Positions 52,474 through 61,183 of a DNA stretch of 64,000 nt are shown here, one piece after another. A program made the position numbers and the translations under genes. Source of the stretch: Clostridia bacterium. GTDB taxonomy: Bacteria > Bacillota > Clostridia > Oscillospirales > Acutalibacteraceae. The DNA lies in contig JAFTLT010000021.1 of NCBI GenBank assembly GCA_017452785.1, positions 42,125 to 106,124 on the forward strand, written 5' to 3'. Below the pieces are notes generated by a model. That model was not told where the DNA came from and did no database searches. It saw only the letters and a list, made by a program, of their open reading frames with translations. How positions within the stretch are numbered: position 1 is the first letter of the stretch; each line of letters begins with the position of its first letter.

Positions 52474-52522
52474 AAAACCTTGTTAGTAAAGTTAAAAACT
52501 TTACCTTAACAAGGTTTTTTAT
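52474..52522 (+). terminator. Terminator after the DUF5696-like gene
   Basis: AAAACCTTGTTA-GTAAAGTT / AACTTTAC-TTAACAAGGTTTT, about 20 bp of stem with one bulge, then TTTTTTATTTTT. Confidence 0.92.
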
Positions 52523-52599
52523 TTTTGATTTGGAAATTAATTGTGGATAACTTGTGGTTTTCAACTTTTTCAACTTAGTTTTCCACATATGTAAGAAAA

Positions 52600-52632
52600 A
52601 AGCTTTACAGCAGTAATTTTACTGTAAAGCTT
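52600..52632 (-). terminator. Terminator after the membrane protein gene
   Basis: AAGCTTTACAG / CTGTAAAGCTT, 11-bp stem; the minus strand continues TTTTTTCTT. Confidence 0.88.
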
Positions 52633-52690
52633 AAATCTTTACTTTAATAAGACAGAGAATATGAGGTATAAATAGAATAATCTGCCTTTG

Positions 52691-53755
52691 TCAGGCACTC
52701 GGCTCTGACTTTTTGAAGTTTTTGATTGCTTTATAAATATAAGTGTTCGTTATCAGGGTGCCGCAGCCTATCTGACGCTTAAGGGCGCAGCAGAAGGCCG
52801 TTATAACCATAATCATAATAACCATGCTTATATCAGAGCGTGCCATATAAAATTCGGAGCTGTAGCTAAGCCAGTAGTCCTCAGGGCCTGTGACACGAAG
52901 AGCCATATAAATCGAGTTTTCATAAAGGGCAGACATAGAAATATAAACCACAATATAAAGCAGTACAGTAAGATCATTAGGCAGTCTGTCATTAAGAGAG
53001 GGATAGGTTTTGCCGCCAAACTCTCTTTTGCCTGAAACTGCAACGATAGTAACAAACAGCACAAACAGCACGCCGAGATAAACTGCTATAGTGTTAAAGG
53101 CAGATGCAACCACTGCAAGAGCATCACTGTGTCTTTGTGAGAAACCTTCACTGTTATTGGTGAATTCAAGGTTATCACCGAAAGATATATAAACATCGAA
53201 ATCGTCGGAATATTTCTGCGCCTGCTCGCTTACAAATTCCACATACTCACTCATGGTGCCGCTTTCATAATAGGGCGTTTTTGCATCACGCACAATCAGA
53301 ATATTTTTTTCCTCACCGAAATATCTTCTCACAGTCACTTCAGGGCTTTTGCCGTTGAGGGCAGGAATATTTGAAATGATGATGTCGGTTTTATGGTTGA
53401 CCACTGCAAAGCGGAAGTTTCTGAGCTTTCTCAGACGAGCCGCCGTTTCGTTATAATCTTCGCTGCCTGAAACATTGGTGTCAACATAGGATTTATCAGC
53501 ATTGCGGTTATAGACCATTGAATAAGCAAGAACATCTTCAATAGCAGTTTCTATTTCATTTCTGAGAAAATATGAGCTTTGGTAATCGTAGCTTTTGCCC
53601 TGAACAAAAACATTTATAAGGGCAACACTGTCCTGCTTATAGAGGTTCAGCATATCCATAAGCTCAGCGTTCATAAGCCACGAGCATATTATCATTGACA
53701 CAACTAACAGTGTTTTGCAGGGTGTAGTGTAAAATAAATCAAACAGTCTTTTCAT
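52691..53755 (-). CDS. Sensor-like membrane protein of unknown function
   Basis: 354 residues. An N-terminal helix (KTLLVVSMIICSWLMNA), an extracytoplasmic region of about 190 residues, then four further membrane segments (VYLGVLFVLFVTIVAV, LTVLLYIVVYISMSALY, ISMVIMIMVITAFCCAL among them) and a short basic tail. The first 240 residues look like the sensor half of clostridial histidine kinases, but there is no HisKA or HATPase domain and no downstream kinase. ATG 53755 follows the rsmA stop by 2 bp, so translation may be coupled. Either a stand-alone receptor or a kinase that lost its output domain. Confidence 0.65.
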   Translation of the reverse strand: MKRLFDLFYTTPCKTLLVVSMIICSWLMNAELMDMLNLYKQDSVALINVFVQGKSYDYQSSYFLRNEIETAIEDVLAYSMVYNRNADKSYVDTNVSGSEDYNETAARLRKLRNFRFAVVNHKTDIIISNIPALNGKSPEVTVRRYFGEEKNILIVRDAKTPYYESGTMSEYVEFVSEQAQKYSDDFDVYISFGDNLEFTNNSEGFSQRHSDALAVVASAFNTIAVYLGVLFVLFVTIVAVSGKREFGGKTYPSLNDRLPNDLTVLLYIVVYISMSALYENSIYMALRVTGPEDYWLSYSSEFYMARSDISMVIMIMVITAFCCALKRQIGCGTLITNTYIYKAIKNFKKSEPSA

Positions 53756-53757
53756 AA

Positions 53758-54606
53758 TCAAAGGTTTTCGCAGAGCTCAGCAAGCTGCTGCATAGTCAGT
53801 TTTTCAGCACGTACATTTTCTTCAAGTCCGCTTTTTTTAAGGGCTTCGGCCACCTGAGCCTTCGATAAGCCCATGCCTGAGGCTATTGAATTGACAGCAG
53901 TTTTTCTTCTTTGGGCAAAGGCAGCCTTCACCATTCTGAAAAAATTTTTTTCGTCGCTCACCTTTACGGCAGGGTACGGCCTTATGTCAAGCCTTATTAC
54001 GGTACTGTCCACATTGGGTGCCGGCATAAAGGAGCCTCTTGAAACGCCGAAAAGCTGCTTTACTTCGGCATAGTAGTTGGTGCAAACGGTTATTGCTCCG
54101 CTGTCACGGCTACCAACGGGCGTGCATAGTCTGTCTGCCGCCTCTTTTTGTACCATAACAGTAACTGCCTTTATGGGGAGCTTGCTTTCAAGGAGCATTG
54201 TGATAATGGGTGAGGTGATGTAGTAGGGCAGATTAGCGCACATAACAACATCCATTCCGTCAAATTTTTCTTTAATCAGAGCGTGAAGGTCGGTTTTCAT
54301 TACATCGGCATTGACTATTTCTATATTATCAAATTCACTGAGGGTTTCATCAAGGATAGGCAGGAGCCTTGAGTCAAGTTCAACGCAGACCACCTTTTTT
54401 GCTCTTTTGGCAAGTTCGGCAGTTAGCACGCCTATGCCTGCACCTATTTCAATTACACCGGTGTTTTCGTCACAAAGTGAGTTTTCAGCCATTCTGGGGC
54501 ACACAGAGGGATTAATCAGAAAGTTTTGTCCCAGAGCCTTTGAAAAGTTAAAGCCGTGTCTTTCGAGCACATCTCTTATAACTGAAATGTCAGATAAGTT
54601 TTGCAT
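53758..54606 (-). CDS. rsmA: 16S rRNA dimethyladenosine transferase
   Basis: Dimethylates the two adjacent adenines of helix 45 in 16S rRNA. 282 residues: KALGQNFLINP, SAM loop VIEIGAGIGVLTAELAKRA, catalytic NLPYYITSPII and the C-terminal AAFAQRRKTAVNSI. Standard KsgA. The first gene of a two-gene minus-strand unit, with a GGGTGAT SD. Confidence 0.96.
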   Translation of the reverse strand: MQNLSDISVIRDVLERHGFNFSKALGQNFLINPSVCPRMAENSLCDENTGVIEIGAGIGVLTAELAKRAKKVVCVELDSRLLPILDETLSEFDNIEIVNADVMKTDLHALIKEKFDGMDVVMCANLPYYITSPIITMLLESKLPIKAVTVMVQKEAADRLCTPVGSRDSGAITVCTNYYAEVKQLFGVSRGSFMPAPNVDSTVIRLDIRPYPAVKVSDEKNFFRMVKAAFAQRRKTAVNSIASGMGLSKAQVAEALKKSGLEENVRAEKLTMQQLAELCENL

Positions 54607-54714
54607 ATATCTATCACCCTTAAATAAAAATCAAAATTTTATATCTCAACATCTTGAAATATTACCTTTTGTGAGTTACAATTAATACATATATTATAAA
54701 CGAGGTGATTAAAT

Positions 54715-55731
54715 ATGTCAATTCTTGTTACAGGCGGCGCAGGCTATATTGGTTCACACACCTGCATCGAGCTTATTAAAGCAGGTTATGATATTGTTGT
54801 TGTGGATAATTTCTATAACAGCAAGAGAGAGGCTCTTAAGCGAGTAGCAGAGCTCAGCGGCAAGGAATTTGCTTTTTATGAGTGTGATATCCGTGATAAG
54901 GAAGGTATGGATCATATCTTCAAGCAGGAAAAAATTGATGCTGTTATCCACTTTGCAGGTCTTAAAGCTGTCGGCGAAAGCTGCATCAAGCCGGTTGAAT
55001 ACTATGACAACAATGTTGCAGGCACTCTCACACTCTGTGAGGTTATGAAAGAAAACGGCTGCAAAAAGATCGTCTTCTCATCATCAGCAACAGTTTACGG
55101 CATGAATAATGTTTCTCCTCTTAAGGAGACTATGCCCACTGGCGGCACAACAAATCCTTACGGCACAACTAAATTTATGATTGAGATTATTCTCTCTGAC
55201 CTGTTTAAGTCAGACAACGAGTGGTCAGTTTCACTTCTTCGCTATTTTAATCCCATCGGTGCTCACGAAAGCGGCAGAATAGGCGAAGACCCCAACGGCA
55301 TACCCAACAACCTTATGCCATATATCACTCAGGTTGCTATCGGCAAGAGAGAATGTCTGAGCGTTTACGGTGACGATTATGACACACCCGACGGCACAGG
55401 TGTCAGAGACTACATTCATGTTGTTGACCTTGCTCTGGGCCATGTCAAGGCTCTTGCAAGAGTGCTGTCAAGAAGCGGTCTTGATGTTTACAATCTCGGC
55501 ACAGGCACAGGCTACAGTGTTCTCGATGTTGTCAAGGCTTTTGAAAAGGCAAGCGGTGTAACAATCAACTATAAAATTGTTGAGCGCCGCCCCGGTGACA
55601 TTGCAACCTGCTATTCAGACCCCACAAAGGCTTATGAGGAGCTTGGCTGGAAGGCAGAAAGAGATCTTGAAAAGATGTGCGCTGACTCATGGAAGTGGCA
55701 GAGTACCAACCCGACGGGTTATCCTGACTGA
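54715..55731 (+). CDS. galE: UDP-glucose 4-epimerase
   Basis: Interconverts UDP-glucose and UDP-galactose. 338 residues, extended SDR fold: NAD loop [24 protein letters not shown], catalytic YxxxK in [11 protein letters not shown], and [15 protein letters not shown] near the C terminus. Divergent from rsmA; SD GAGGTGA. Monocistronic. Confidence 0.96.
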   Translation: MSILVTGGAGYIGSHTCIELIKAGYDIVVVDNFYNSKREALKRVAELSGKEFAFYECDIRDKEGMDHIFKQEKIDAVIHFAGLKAVGESCIKPVEYYDNNVAGTLTLCEVMKENGCKKIVFSSSATVYGMNNVSPLKETMPTGGTTNPYGTTKFMIEIILSDLFKSDNEWSVSLLRYFNPIGAHESGRIGEDPNGIPNNLMPYITQVAIGKRECLSVYGDDYDTPDGTGVRDYIHVVDLALGHVKALARVLSRSGLDVYNLGTGTGYSVLDVVKAFEKASGVTINYKIVERRPGDIATCYSDPTKAYEELGWKAERDLEKMCADSWKWQSTNPTGYPD

Positions 55732-55753
55732 AGCGGCAAGTAAACTTGCCTAA

Positions 55754-55795
55754 GATAAGAGATAATAGATAATATTGAATAGATAATAGATATTG
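55754..55795. repeat. Heptanucleotide repeat tract after galE
   Basis: Six 7-mers: GATAAGA, GATAATA, GATAATA, TTGAATA, GATAATA, GATATTG. A GGCAAGT/ACTTGCC hairpin (55735-55750) precedes it. Confidence 0.7.
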
Positions 55796-55809
55796 TTATT
55801 TCAAAAACT

Positions 55810-55838
55810 AAGACCTGCAAATTTTCTGCAGGTCTTTT
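55810..55838 (+). terminator. Terminator between galE and the AraC gene
   Basis: AAGACCTGCA / TGCAGGTCTT, 10-bp stem, followed by TTATG on the plus strand and a T run on the minus strand; it serves both convergent genes. Confidence 0.8.
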
Positions 55839-55844
55839 ATGTTA

Positions 55845-56567
55845 TCATTTTATCATCTTAAGATATTGACTCGGAGTCATGTGATAATACTTTTTAAATG
55901 AGGTTATAAAGTGCGATTGGGAAGAAAAGGCGAGGAAAGAGCATATTTCTTTGCTGCTTTTGCCCTGAATGAGCAGCTCCTTAGCCTTTTCGAGCTTTTT
56001 TCTCAGAATATATGAGCTAAGGTTTTCGCCTGTTTCCTCTTTGAATATCTGTGAGAGATAGTCAGATGAAATTCCGCAGTGCTCAGAGAGTATGACTACA
56101 CTTATTTTTGATGTGATGTTTTCATTGATATAGCGCATGCACTTTCTCACATGAGGTGACTGCAAGGGGTGAAGCTTGCTGTTTTGAACCATATTTGTCA
56201 AAGTGATAATTTCATTGCCTACATAAAGTATAATTTCTTCTTTTGAGGTCATTCCGTCAACTGCCATAATAACTCTGTCTGAAAACTCATAGGCAATTTT
56301 TTCACTTAGACCGCCCTGAATTGCATATCTTGTTGCTAAGGTAACGGTGCTTACGGCAAGATATTTATACTGCATAATAACATCGTCTGAGAGCTTGCCC
56401 GTTATTATTGACGAGGCAATACTTTTCAGCTCAGACATCAGCTTTTCAGTGTCGCCCATCTGCACGCACGAAAACAGCTTTATTTCAGCTGAATAGGGAG
56501 TGTGTTTGACCTGAGGATTTTCGTTTTCTTCCAAGGTTCTGATTGTTATAAGCTCGCCGATATTCAT
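55845..56567 (-). CDS. AraC-family transcriptional regulator
   Basis: 240 residues. The C-terminal 100 residues carry the double helix-turn-helix (ISVVILSEHCGISSDYLSQIF and SSKEICSFLAFSSQSHFITS, then FKKYYHMTPSQYLK). The N-terminal part of about 135 residues is helical and lacks the usual cupin sugar-binding fold; it resembles that of clostridial YesN-like regulators without the receiver domain. ATG 56567 with TGAGGTG is favoured over the GTG nine bases up. Targets unknown; no adjacent sugar operon. Confidence 0.85.
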   Translation of the reverse strand: MNIGELITIRTLEENENPQVKHTPYSAEIKLFSCVQMGDTEKLMSELKSIASSIITGKLSDDVIMQYKYLAVSTVTLATRYAIQGGLSEKIAYEFSDRVIMAVDGMTSKEEIILYVGNEIITLTNMVQNSKLHPLQSPHVRKCMRYINENITSKISVVILSEHCGISSDYLSQIFKEETGENLSSYILRKKLEKAKELLIQGKSSKEICSFLAFSSQSHFITSFKKYYHMTPSQYLKMIK

Positions 56568-56685
56568 AGTTTTCACCTCAGTTTAAGTTTATTATAAAGT
56601 GAAAATAAATGCAAGAGAAGGGAAATATTGACTTATGAAAACTGAAAAAATCAAAGAAAAATGAAATAAGAGCAGAATAAAAACG

Positions 56686-56722
56686 GCGGGAAATAACTGA
56701 AACAAGCAGCTATCTTTCCCGC
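56686..56722 (-). terminator. Terminator of rodA
   Basis: GCGGGAAA / TTTCCCGC; minus strand continues CGTTTTTATTC. Confidence 0.85.
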
Positions 56723-56734
56723 GTTCATATTAAA

Positions 56735-57895
56735 TTATTTGTTGTAATTAACGGCTATTCTCGCATAGCGGAAATCCTCATAGCCAAGGCCGTGAGAGGA
56801 ACGGTAAATGCTCAGCACAAGGCCTATTGCAAGATAAAGGCAAAGCACAGAGGTACCGCCGGCACTGATAAAGGGGAGAGTGATGCCTATAACGGGCAGA
56901 AGTCTCGTGCACATGCCCACATTGATAACCACCTGAGCAATTATCATAAACGCAACGCCATAGCACATAAGCTCGGCTGCAAAGTTACAGCTTCGTTTGC
57001 CCACCTTAACCATTCTGAATGCAAGCAGCAGAAAAAGAACGAGAAGAATAACTGCACCCATAAAGCCCGCTTCCTCACAGACAACGGAAAAAATCATATC
57101 GTTTTGTCTTTCGGGCAGCAAGCTGCTGTGAGAGAGCTCACCTTCAAAAAGTCCCATACCCCAGAAACCGCCGTTTTCAATAGCTTTGAGTGCCTGATTC
57201 TGCTGATAGATTTCTGTTTCATAGCCTTCCGGATTAAACAGCGCAAGAATACGGTTTCTTTGAATATCATCAAAAATCTTAAGCCATATTACAGGTGAGG
57301 CAGCAGCAACAATTGCTGCACCTGCAGGGAAATAAAGCCAATGTACTCCTGCCGTGAACATCATGCCTATAAACATAATAATAAAGATAAGTGCCGAGCC
57401 CATGTCTCCTGTGACAACAACAAGCATTATGGGAATAGCAGCGTGTACACATAAAAAGAAAACATTTTTAAGTGAGGATATTTCGTTTTTGACCTTGCTC
57501 AGATGATATGAGAAGGTTATTATAAAGCCTATCTTTACAATTTCCGAGGGCTGAAAATAAAGCGAACCGAAGCGGTACCATGAAAAAGCGTCACTTCTGC
57601 CGTCAGGTGAAACACCGAAAACAAAAAGCCCAAGCATAAGAATAACCGAAGCGGCACCGACTACAGGCCACAGCTTGAGAATAATATCATAATCGATAAA
57701 TGAGATGACAAGAGTGGCTAATATGCCCATGACCGTGGCAAGCACCATAACCTTGCCGTCTCGTGAAAGCATAGTTTCACCGTCATAGGTTGCACTGAAA
57801 ACCATCACTATGCCGAAAACAGAAAGAGCAAGACATATTATAAGCAGCAGTATGTCTGTTTCCTTAATGCCCTTTTTTATATTTTTCCAAATCAA
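56735..57895 (-). CDS. rodA: SEDS-family peptidoglycan polymerase (RodA/FtsW)
   Basis: 386 residues with about ten membrane segments. Polymerises lipid II into glycan strands together with a class B PBP. Typical features: FSYHLSKVKNE preceded by YFQPSEIVKIGF, VVTGDMGSALIFIIMF, the long outer loop with QNQALKAIENGGFWGMGLFEGELSHSS, NDMIFSVVCEEAGF, and the end LPVIGITLPFISAGGTS. The loop composition favours RodA over FtsW/SpoVE. Monocistronic. Confidence 0.92.
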   Translation of the reverse strand: MIWKNIKKGIKETDILLLIICLALSVFGIVMVFSATYDGETMLSRDGKVMVLATVMGILATLVISFIDYDIILKLWPVVGAASVILMLGLFVFGVSPDGRSDAFSWYRFGSLYFQPSEIVKIGFIITFSYHLSKVKNEISSLKNVFFLCVHAAIPIMLVVVTGDMGSALIFIIMFIGMMFTAGVHWLYFPAGAAIVAAASPVIWLKIFDDIQRNRILALFNPEGYETEIYQQNQALKAIENGGFWGMGLFEGELSHSSLLPERQNDMIFSVVCEEAGFMGAVILLVLFLLLAFRMVKVGKRSCNFAAELMCYGVAFMIIAQVVINVGMCTRLLPVIGITLPFISAGGTSVLCLYLAIGLVLSIYRSSHGLGYEDFRYARIAVNYNK

Positions 57896-57975
57896 ATTTT
57901 ATCACACCCTGATTTTATCTGTCACTTGTTACTTTCTAATTATATTATGAATGAATAAATATTTCAAGAGTAAAG

Positions 57976-58003
57976 TTGACTTATTGATTTTTTATGATAC
58001 AAT
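57976..58003 (+). promoter_or_regulatory. Promoter of tsaE-tsaB
   Basis: TTGACT (57976-57981), 16-nt spacer, TACAAT (57998-58003); about 40 bp before the tsaE start. Confidence 0.75.
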
Positions 58004-58041
58004 ATATCAGTAAAATCTACTTAAAAGAGGTGAGAAGGCAA

Positions 58042-58482
58042 GTGCAGTTCATTTCATATTCTGTCACAGAAACAGAGCTTTTTGTAGAAAAAATAGGCAA
58101 GAAGGTGACTCCTGCCACGGTTATAGCATATTTCGGCGGTCTGGGAATGGGCAAGACTGCCTTCACAAGAGGACTTGCAAGAGGTATGGGAATTAATGCC
58201 GATGTGTCGAGTCCCACCTTTGCAATAGTCAACGATTACGGCGGAAATCCGCCATTGGTGCATTTTGATATGTATAAGGTGGAAAGCTGGGACGACCTTT
58301 ATTCAAGCGGATTTTTTGACTATCTTGATATGGGCGCCGTTTTAGCAGTTGAGTGGAGCGAAAACATTGAAAACGCTTTGCCTGAGGGTACTGTCAGAGT
58401 GACCATAAAGCAGGGCGAAAGTGCGAATCAACGAATTATCACAGTGGAAGGATTTGGTGAAGATGAGAATTTTAGCAGTTGA
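58042..58482 (+). CDS. tsaE: tRNA t6A biosynthesis ATPase TsaE
   Basis: 146 residues. ATPase that drives the TsaBDE complex, which makes N6-threonylcarbamoyl-adenosine at tRNA position 37. P-loop GGLGMGKTAFTRGL; SSPTFAIVNDY; HFDMYKVES; AVEWSEN near the C terminus. The frame is open 16 codons further upstream, but the GTG at 58042 with GAGGTGAGA gives the usual N terminus. Overlaps tsaB by 20 bp. Confidence 0.93.
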   Translation: MQFISYSVTETELFVEKIGKKVTPATVIAYFGGLGMGKTAFTRGLARGMGINADVSSPTFAIVNDYGGNPPLVHFDMYKVESWDDLYSSGFFDYLDMGAVLAVEWSENIENALPEGTVRVTIKQGESANQRIITVEGFGEDENFSS

Positions 58483-59137
58483 CACAAGTGCAGTGTGTGC
58501 ATCCGTTGCCGTAACAGAAGACGGAAAAATCCTTTCAGAGAGCAGCATAAACACTGGTCTTACTCATTCGAGAACACTTATGCCTATGATAGACTCGGTG
58601 CTGAAAAACGGCGAAATCAGCCTCCAAAGCATTGACATTTTTGCCTGCAGTGTAGGCCCCGGCTCATTCACAGGTATAAGAATAGGTGTTGCGGCAATCA
58701 AAGGCCTTTGCGATGCCCTTGGGAAAAGCTGTGTTCCCGTTTCGACTCTTGAGGCGCTTGCCTATAATCTCACCGGCAGAAACTGCACTGCTGTCAGCGT
58801 TATGGACGCACGCTGCAATCAGGTTTATTGCGGCATCTTTAAAGTTGAGGGTGAAGAAATCACAAGACTCACCGAAGATATGGCAATAAAAATTGATGAG
58901 CTTGCCGAAATGCTGAAAGACTATGACAATGTCATTTTCGTCGGTGACGGTGCAAAGCTCTGCCACAAACAGTTGGGCTACACGAAAGCCCCCGCCAACT
59001 GCGAATATCAGAAGGGCAGCAGTGTCTGCTTTGCTGCCGAGAGGTACACGGACAGGGCTGTGCCCTCAAAAGAGCTTTTGCCCGTCTATTTAAGACTTCC
59101 TCAGGCTGAGAGAGAGCTTAAGGCAAAGCAGAAATAA
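58463..59137 (+). CDS. tsaB: tRNA t6A biosynthesis protein TsaB
   Basis: 224-residue ASKHA-fold subunit that dimerises with TsaD. Starts MRILAVDTSAVCASVAV; GPGSFTGIRIGVAAIKGL near residue 70 is diagnostic. The usual next genes rimI and tsaD are absent, so tsaD must lie elsewhere. The start lies inside tsaE; GGTGAAG serves as SD. Confidence 0.93.
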   Translation: MRILAVDTSAVCASVAVTEDGKILSESSINTGLTHSRTLMPMIDSVLKNGEISLQSIDIFACSVGPGSFTGIRIGVAAIKGLCDALGKSCVPVSTLEALAYNLTGRNCTAVSVMDARCNQVYCGIFKVEGEEITRLTEDMAIKIDELAEMLKDYDNVIFVGDGAKLCHKQLGYTKAPANCEYQKGSSVCFAAERYTDRAVPSKELLPVYLRLPQAERELKAKQK

Positions 59138-59146
59138 TTATGAATT

Positions 59147-59177
59147 AAAGAGCTGTTCGTAGTGAGCAGCTCTTTTT
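59147..59177. terminator. Bidirectional terminator between tsaB and the toxin gene
   Basis: AAAGAGCTG / CAGCTCTTT with an 11-nt loop and TTTTTATA on the plus strand. It overlaps the last two bases of the convergent toxin gene. Confidence 0.82.
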
Positions 59178-59487
59178 ATATTAATTCTGTTAAATCTCTG
59201 CGACTGTAAATTATACGGCGCACTTCCATAGTGTTTCCTATTACTACATAAAATACACTGAAATTTTTCACTTGAATCTGATAGTAAGGATAAGGATGAT
59301 TGTTAACTGAATGGTAAGGCTCGAAGCTCAACGGACAGGTCAGTCTTTTATAAATTGCTTTTTCAACATCATCAACAAGTCTTTTAGCTGCAGTGGGATT
59401 TTTAAGGTTAAAAGCAATGTAGTCAACAATTTCATTTAAATCCTCTTCAAATAAGGAAAGAAAGCGTAAATCATAGTGCTTATCCAT
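59176..59487 (-). CDS. RelE/ParE-family toxin
   Basis: 103 residues of the RelE/ParE fold: LRFLSLFEEDLNEIVDYI at the N terminus and YYQIQVKNFSVFYVVIG plus VRRIIYSRRDLTELI at the C terminus. Such toxins cleave ribosome-bound mRNA or poison gyrase; which one cannot be told. ATG 59487 overlaps the antitoxin stop by 8 bp, the typical coupling of a toxin-antitoxin pair. Intact length. Confidence 0.88.
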   Translation of the reverse strand: MDKHYDLRFLSLFEEDLNEIVDYIAFNLKNPTAAKRLVDDVEKAIYKRLTCPLSFEPYHSVNNHPYPYYQIQVKNFSVFYVVIGNTMEVRRIIYSRRDLTELI

Positions 59488-59740
59488 CAATTCTTTCCCT
59501 CACTCTTTTAAAAACATCTTCACCAATCAGACGAGTGCTGTTAGCTGATGCTGCCTTATCGGCCTCAAGAAGCTTTGTTTCGATGTCATTAGTCAGCAAG
59601 GAATACTGCTCAAGACTCATAACAACCATTGAGCCATAGCCGTTTTTTGTCAGAAAGACAGGCTGGTTATTTGTCAGCACCGCCTTTTCTATTTCGGGGA
59701 ACTTATTTCTTAAGTCTGAGACAGGTCTTATATTTATCAT
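59480..59740 (-). CDS. Phd/YefM-family antitoxin
   Basis: 86 residues. N-terminal DNA-binding part NIRPVSDLRNKFPEIEKAV and PVFLTKNGYGSMVVMSLEQY, then a disordered acidic C-terminal part that should wrap the toxin. It precedes and overlaps the toxin gene. Tandem 11-bp repeats in its promoter are likely its operator. SD AAAGGAGG. Confidence 0.9.
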   Translation of the reverse strand: MINIRPVSDLRNKFPEIEKAVLTNNQPVFLTKNGYGSMVVMSLEQYSLLTNDIETKLLEADKAASANSTRLIGEDVFKRVRERIDG

Positions 59741-59764
59741 ATCATAACCTCCTTTGTGATATTA

Positions 59765-59786
59765 TTTTATCATAATTTTATCATAA
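59765..59786 (-). promoter_or_regulatory. Operator of the toxin-antitoxin operon
   Basis: Two perfect tandem copies of TTTTATCATAA. On the minus strand they lie within TTGCAA-17 nt-TAAAAT, a plausible promoter, so binding by the antitoxin would block transcription. Confidence 0.65.
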
Positions 59787-59817
59787 TTGCAATATAAATC
59801 AAAGAAATTTAATTACC

Positions 59818-59846
59818 TTTACAAACTTTATAATTTGTGATACAAT
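59818..59846 (+). promoter_or_regulatory. Promoter of rpiB
   Basis: TTTACA (59818-59823), 17-nt spacer, TACAAT (59841-59846), 33 bp before the start codon. Confidence 0.75.
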
Positions 59847-59878
59847 TAACAGCAACAAAACCAAAAGGAGAGATAAAA

Positions 59879-60328
59879 ATGATAGCTTTAGGTGCAGACC
59901 ACGGCGGTTATTATCTTAAGGAAGAAATCAAAAAACATCTTGATGAAAGAGGAATTGAATATAAGGACTTCGGTACATATACACCTGAGTCAATTGACTA
60001 TGCGGCGATAGCTTACAGAACCTGCAAGGCAGTGACTTCGGGCGAATGTGAAAAAGCAATTCTTTGCTGCGGCACAGGTATAGGCATATCTATGGCGGCA
60101 AATAAGGTCAAGGGTATCAGAGCTGCTTGCTGCAGTGACTATTTCAGTGCAAAGTTCACACGCCTTCACAATGATGCAAACGCTCTTTGCATGGGCGGCA
60201 GAGTTGTAGGAGCAGGCCTTGCTCTTGAAATGGTTGACGTTTTCCTTGACACAGAGTTTGAGGGTGGCAGACACCAAAGAAGAATTGACCAGATTATGGC
60301 AATTCAGGACGGAACATTTGAGGAATAA
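59879..60328 (+). CDS. rpiB: Ribose-5-phosphate isomerase B
   Basis: 149 residues, RpiB/LacAB family. Interconverts ribulose-5-P and ribose-5-P in the pentose phosphate pathway, which supplies PRPP for purine synthesis. Markers: MIALGADHGGYYLKEEI, active-site Cys in LCCGTGIGISMAANK, and HNDANALCMGGRVVG. An allose-6-phosphate isomerase is possible but less likely without an alls operon. SD AAAAGGAGAG. Confidence 0.93.
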   Translation: MIALGADHGGYYLKEEIKKHLDERGIEYKDFGTYTPESIDYAAIAYRTCKAVTSGECEKAILCCGTGIGISMAANKVKGIRAACCSDYFSAKFTRLHNDANALCMGGRVVGAGLALEMVDVFLDTEFEGGRHQRRIDQIMAIQDGTFEE

Positions 60329-60338
60329 TTATAATATC

Positions 60339-60383
60339 ACCGCCTATTTTTCCGAAAACAGCGAAAAAGGGCGGTTTATTTTT
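60339..60383 (+). terminator. Terminator of rpiB
   Basis: ACCGCC / GGCGGT around a partly paired loop, then TTATTTTTC. Confidence 0.7.
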
Positions 60384-60458
60384 CTTGTTTTGTAATTGAA
60401 GTGTATTAATCTATTGTTGTATAATGTAATTACAAAATAAAAATGTGGAGAAAATAAA

Positions 60459-60860
60459 ATGAAATATAAGCTTAAAAGACCTGTCAGAAAAAATCTGTTG
60501 ACATATGGCGGCATACTGATTTTTGGCATTGTTATGGCAATTATGGAGTATCTTTCAGAAGAATTTGTTCTTGGCGGTTTTATCATTATTCTGCTTAGTG
60601 GCGGCTTTATTATCAATGAATTAATACGCAGTAAAGACTCAGCGATTGCCTTTGATGAAAACGGATTTCGCATTGGTGAAACACAATACAGTTACAGAAG
60701 CATCGATGAAATAGCTTCCCGACGTGAACGGCGTGTAACTTATGTCAAGATTATTGTCGGCGGTGAGACTGTATATAAGTTTGACACTTCATATGAAAAT
60801 GCCAACGAGTTTGTAAAACAGCTGACTCTTAACGGAGTTGACCATAATTTGTTCTCATAA
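60459..60860 (+). CDS. Small membrane protein with two N-terminal helices
   Basis: 133 residues. Two membrane segments (LLTYGGILIFGIVMAIMEYL and VLGGFIIILLSGGFIINELI) followed by about 75 cytoplasmic residues with strand-turn pattern (IAFDENGFRIGETQYSYRSI, VKIIVGGETVYKFDTSYENA), reminiscent of bacterial PH-like domains. No family name is certain. Its stop is 8 bp before the -35 of the thrS promoter; no SD stronger than GGAG is visible. Confidence 0.7.
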   Translation: MKYKLKRPVRKNLLTYGGILIFGIVMAIMEYLSEEFVLGGFIIILLSGGFIINELIRSKDSAIAFDENGFRIGETQYSYRSIDEIASRRERRVTYVKIIVGGETVYKFDTSYENANEFVKQLTLNGVDHNLFS

Positions 60861-60868
60861 TAAACCTC

Positions 60869-60897
60869 TTGACAAATTTTCACCTCAGTGCTAAAAT
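60869..60897 (+). promoter_or_regulatory. Promoter of the thrS transcript
   Basis: TTGACA (60869-60874), 17-nt spacer, TAAAAT (60892-60897). Confidence 0.85.
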
Positions 60898-60934
60898 AAA
60901 TCTCAGCAACAGAAAAAACATAACATCCCATAAA

Positions 60935-61165
60935 TCGTTGAGGGAGAGGGCTGTTTCAGCGAAGTTTTCAGAGAGCCTCACATTTGCTGTGAGTGAGGTA
61001 AATTTCAGAAACAAAGTCTACCACTCCTGAGAGTATGCCGAAATAAGGTGTACCGTAAAGCTGCGTTAAAGCTGTTTGAGTGCCGCAATAAAAGCGGAAT
61101 ACGGGTGGAACCGTGGAGCAAATTATCGCTTCATCCTGTGCAAAAGCATGGGATGGAGTTTTTTT
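60935..61165 (+). promoter_or_regulatory. T-box riboswitch of thrS (threonine)
   Basis: Senses uncharged tRNA-Thr. The T-box core GGGTGGAACCGTGG is at 61103-61116, where GGTGGNACC binds the tRNA acceptor end. Stem I is 60935 to about 61045; a likely Thr specifier ACC lies at 61020-61022, just before TCCTGAGAG. The terminator CTTCATCCTGTGC / GCATGGGATGGAG (61129-61158) is followed by seven Ts. The specifier was assigned by eye from its position. Confidence 0.9.
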
Positions 61166-61183
61166 CTTTTTGCTTCGCAAAAA

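Larger units (their letters stand above)
52387..52690. other. Convergent intergenic region
   Basis: Holds two terminators and two DnaA-box-like nonamers (TGTGGATAA at 52542-52550, TTTTCCACA at 52579-52587). No ORF. Confidence 0.7.

Noticed and set aside
52542-52587. Replication origin (DnaA-box cluster)
   Set aside because: Only two DnaA-like nonamers, one imperfect, and no dnaA/dnaN or AT-rich unwinding region; more likely chance in an AT-rich gap.
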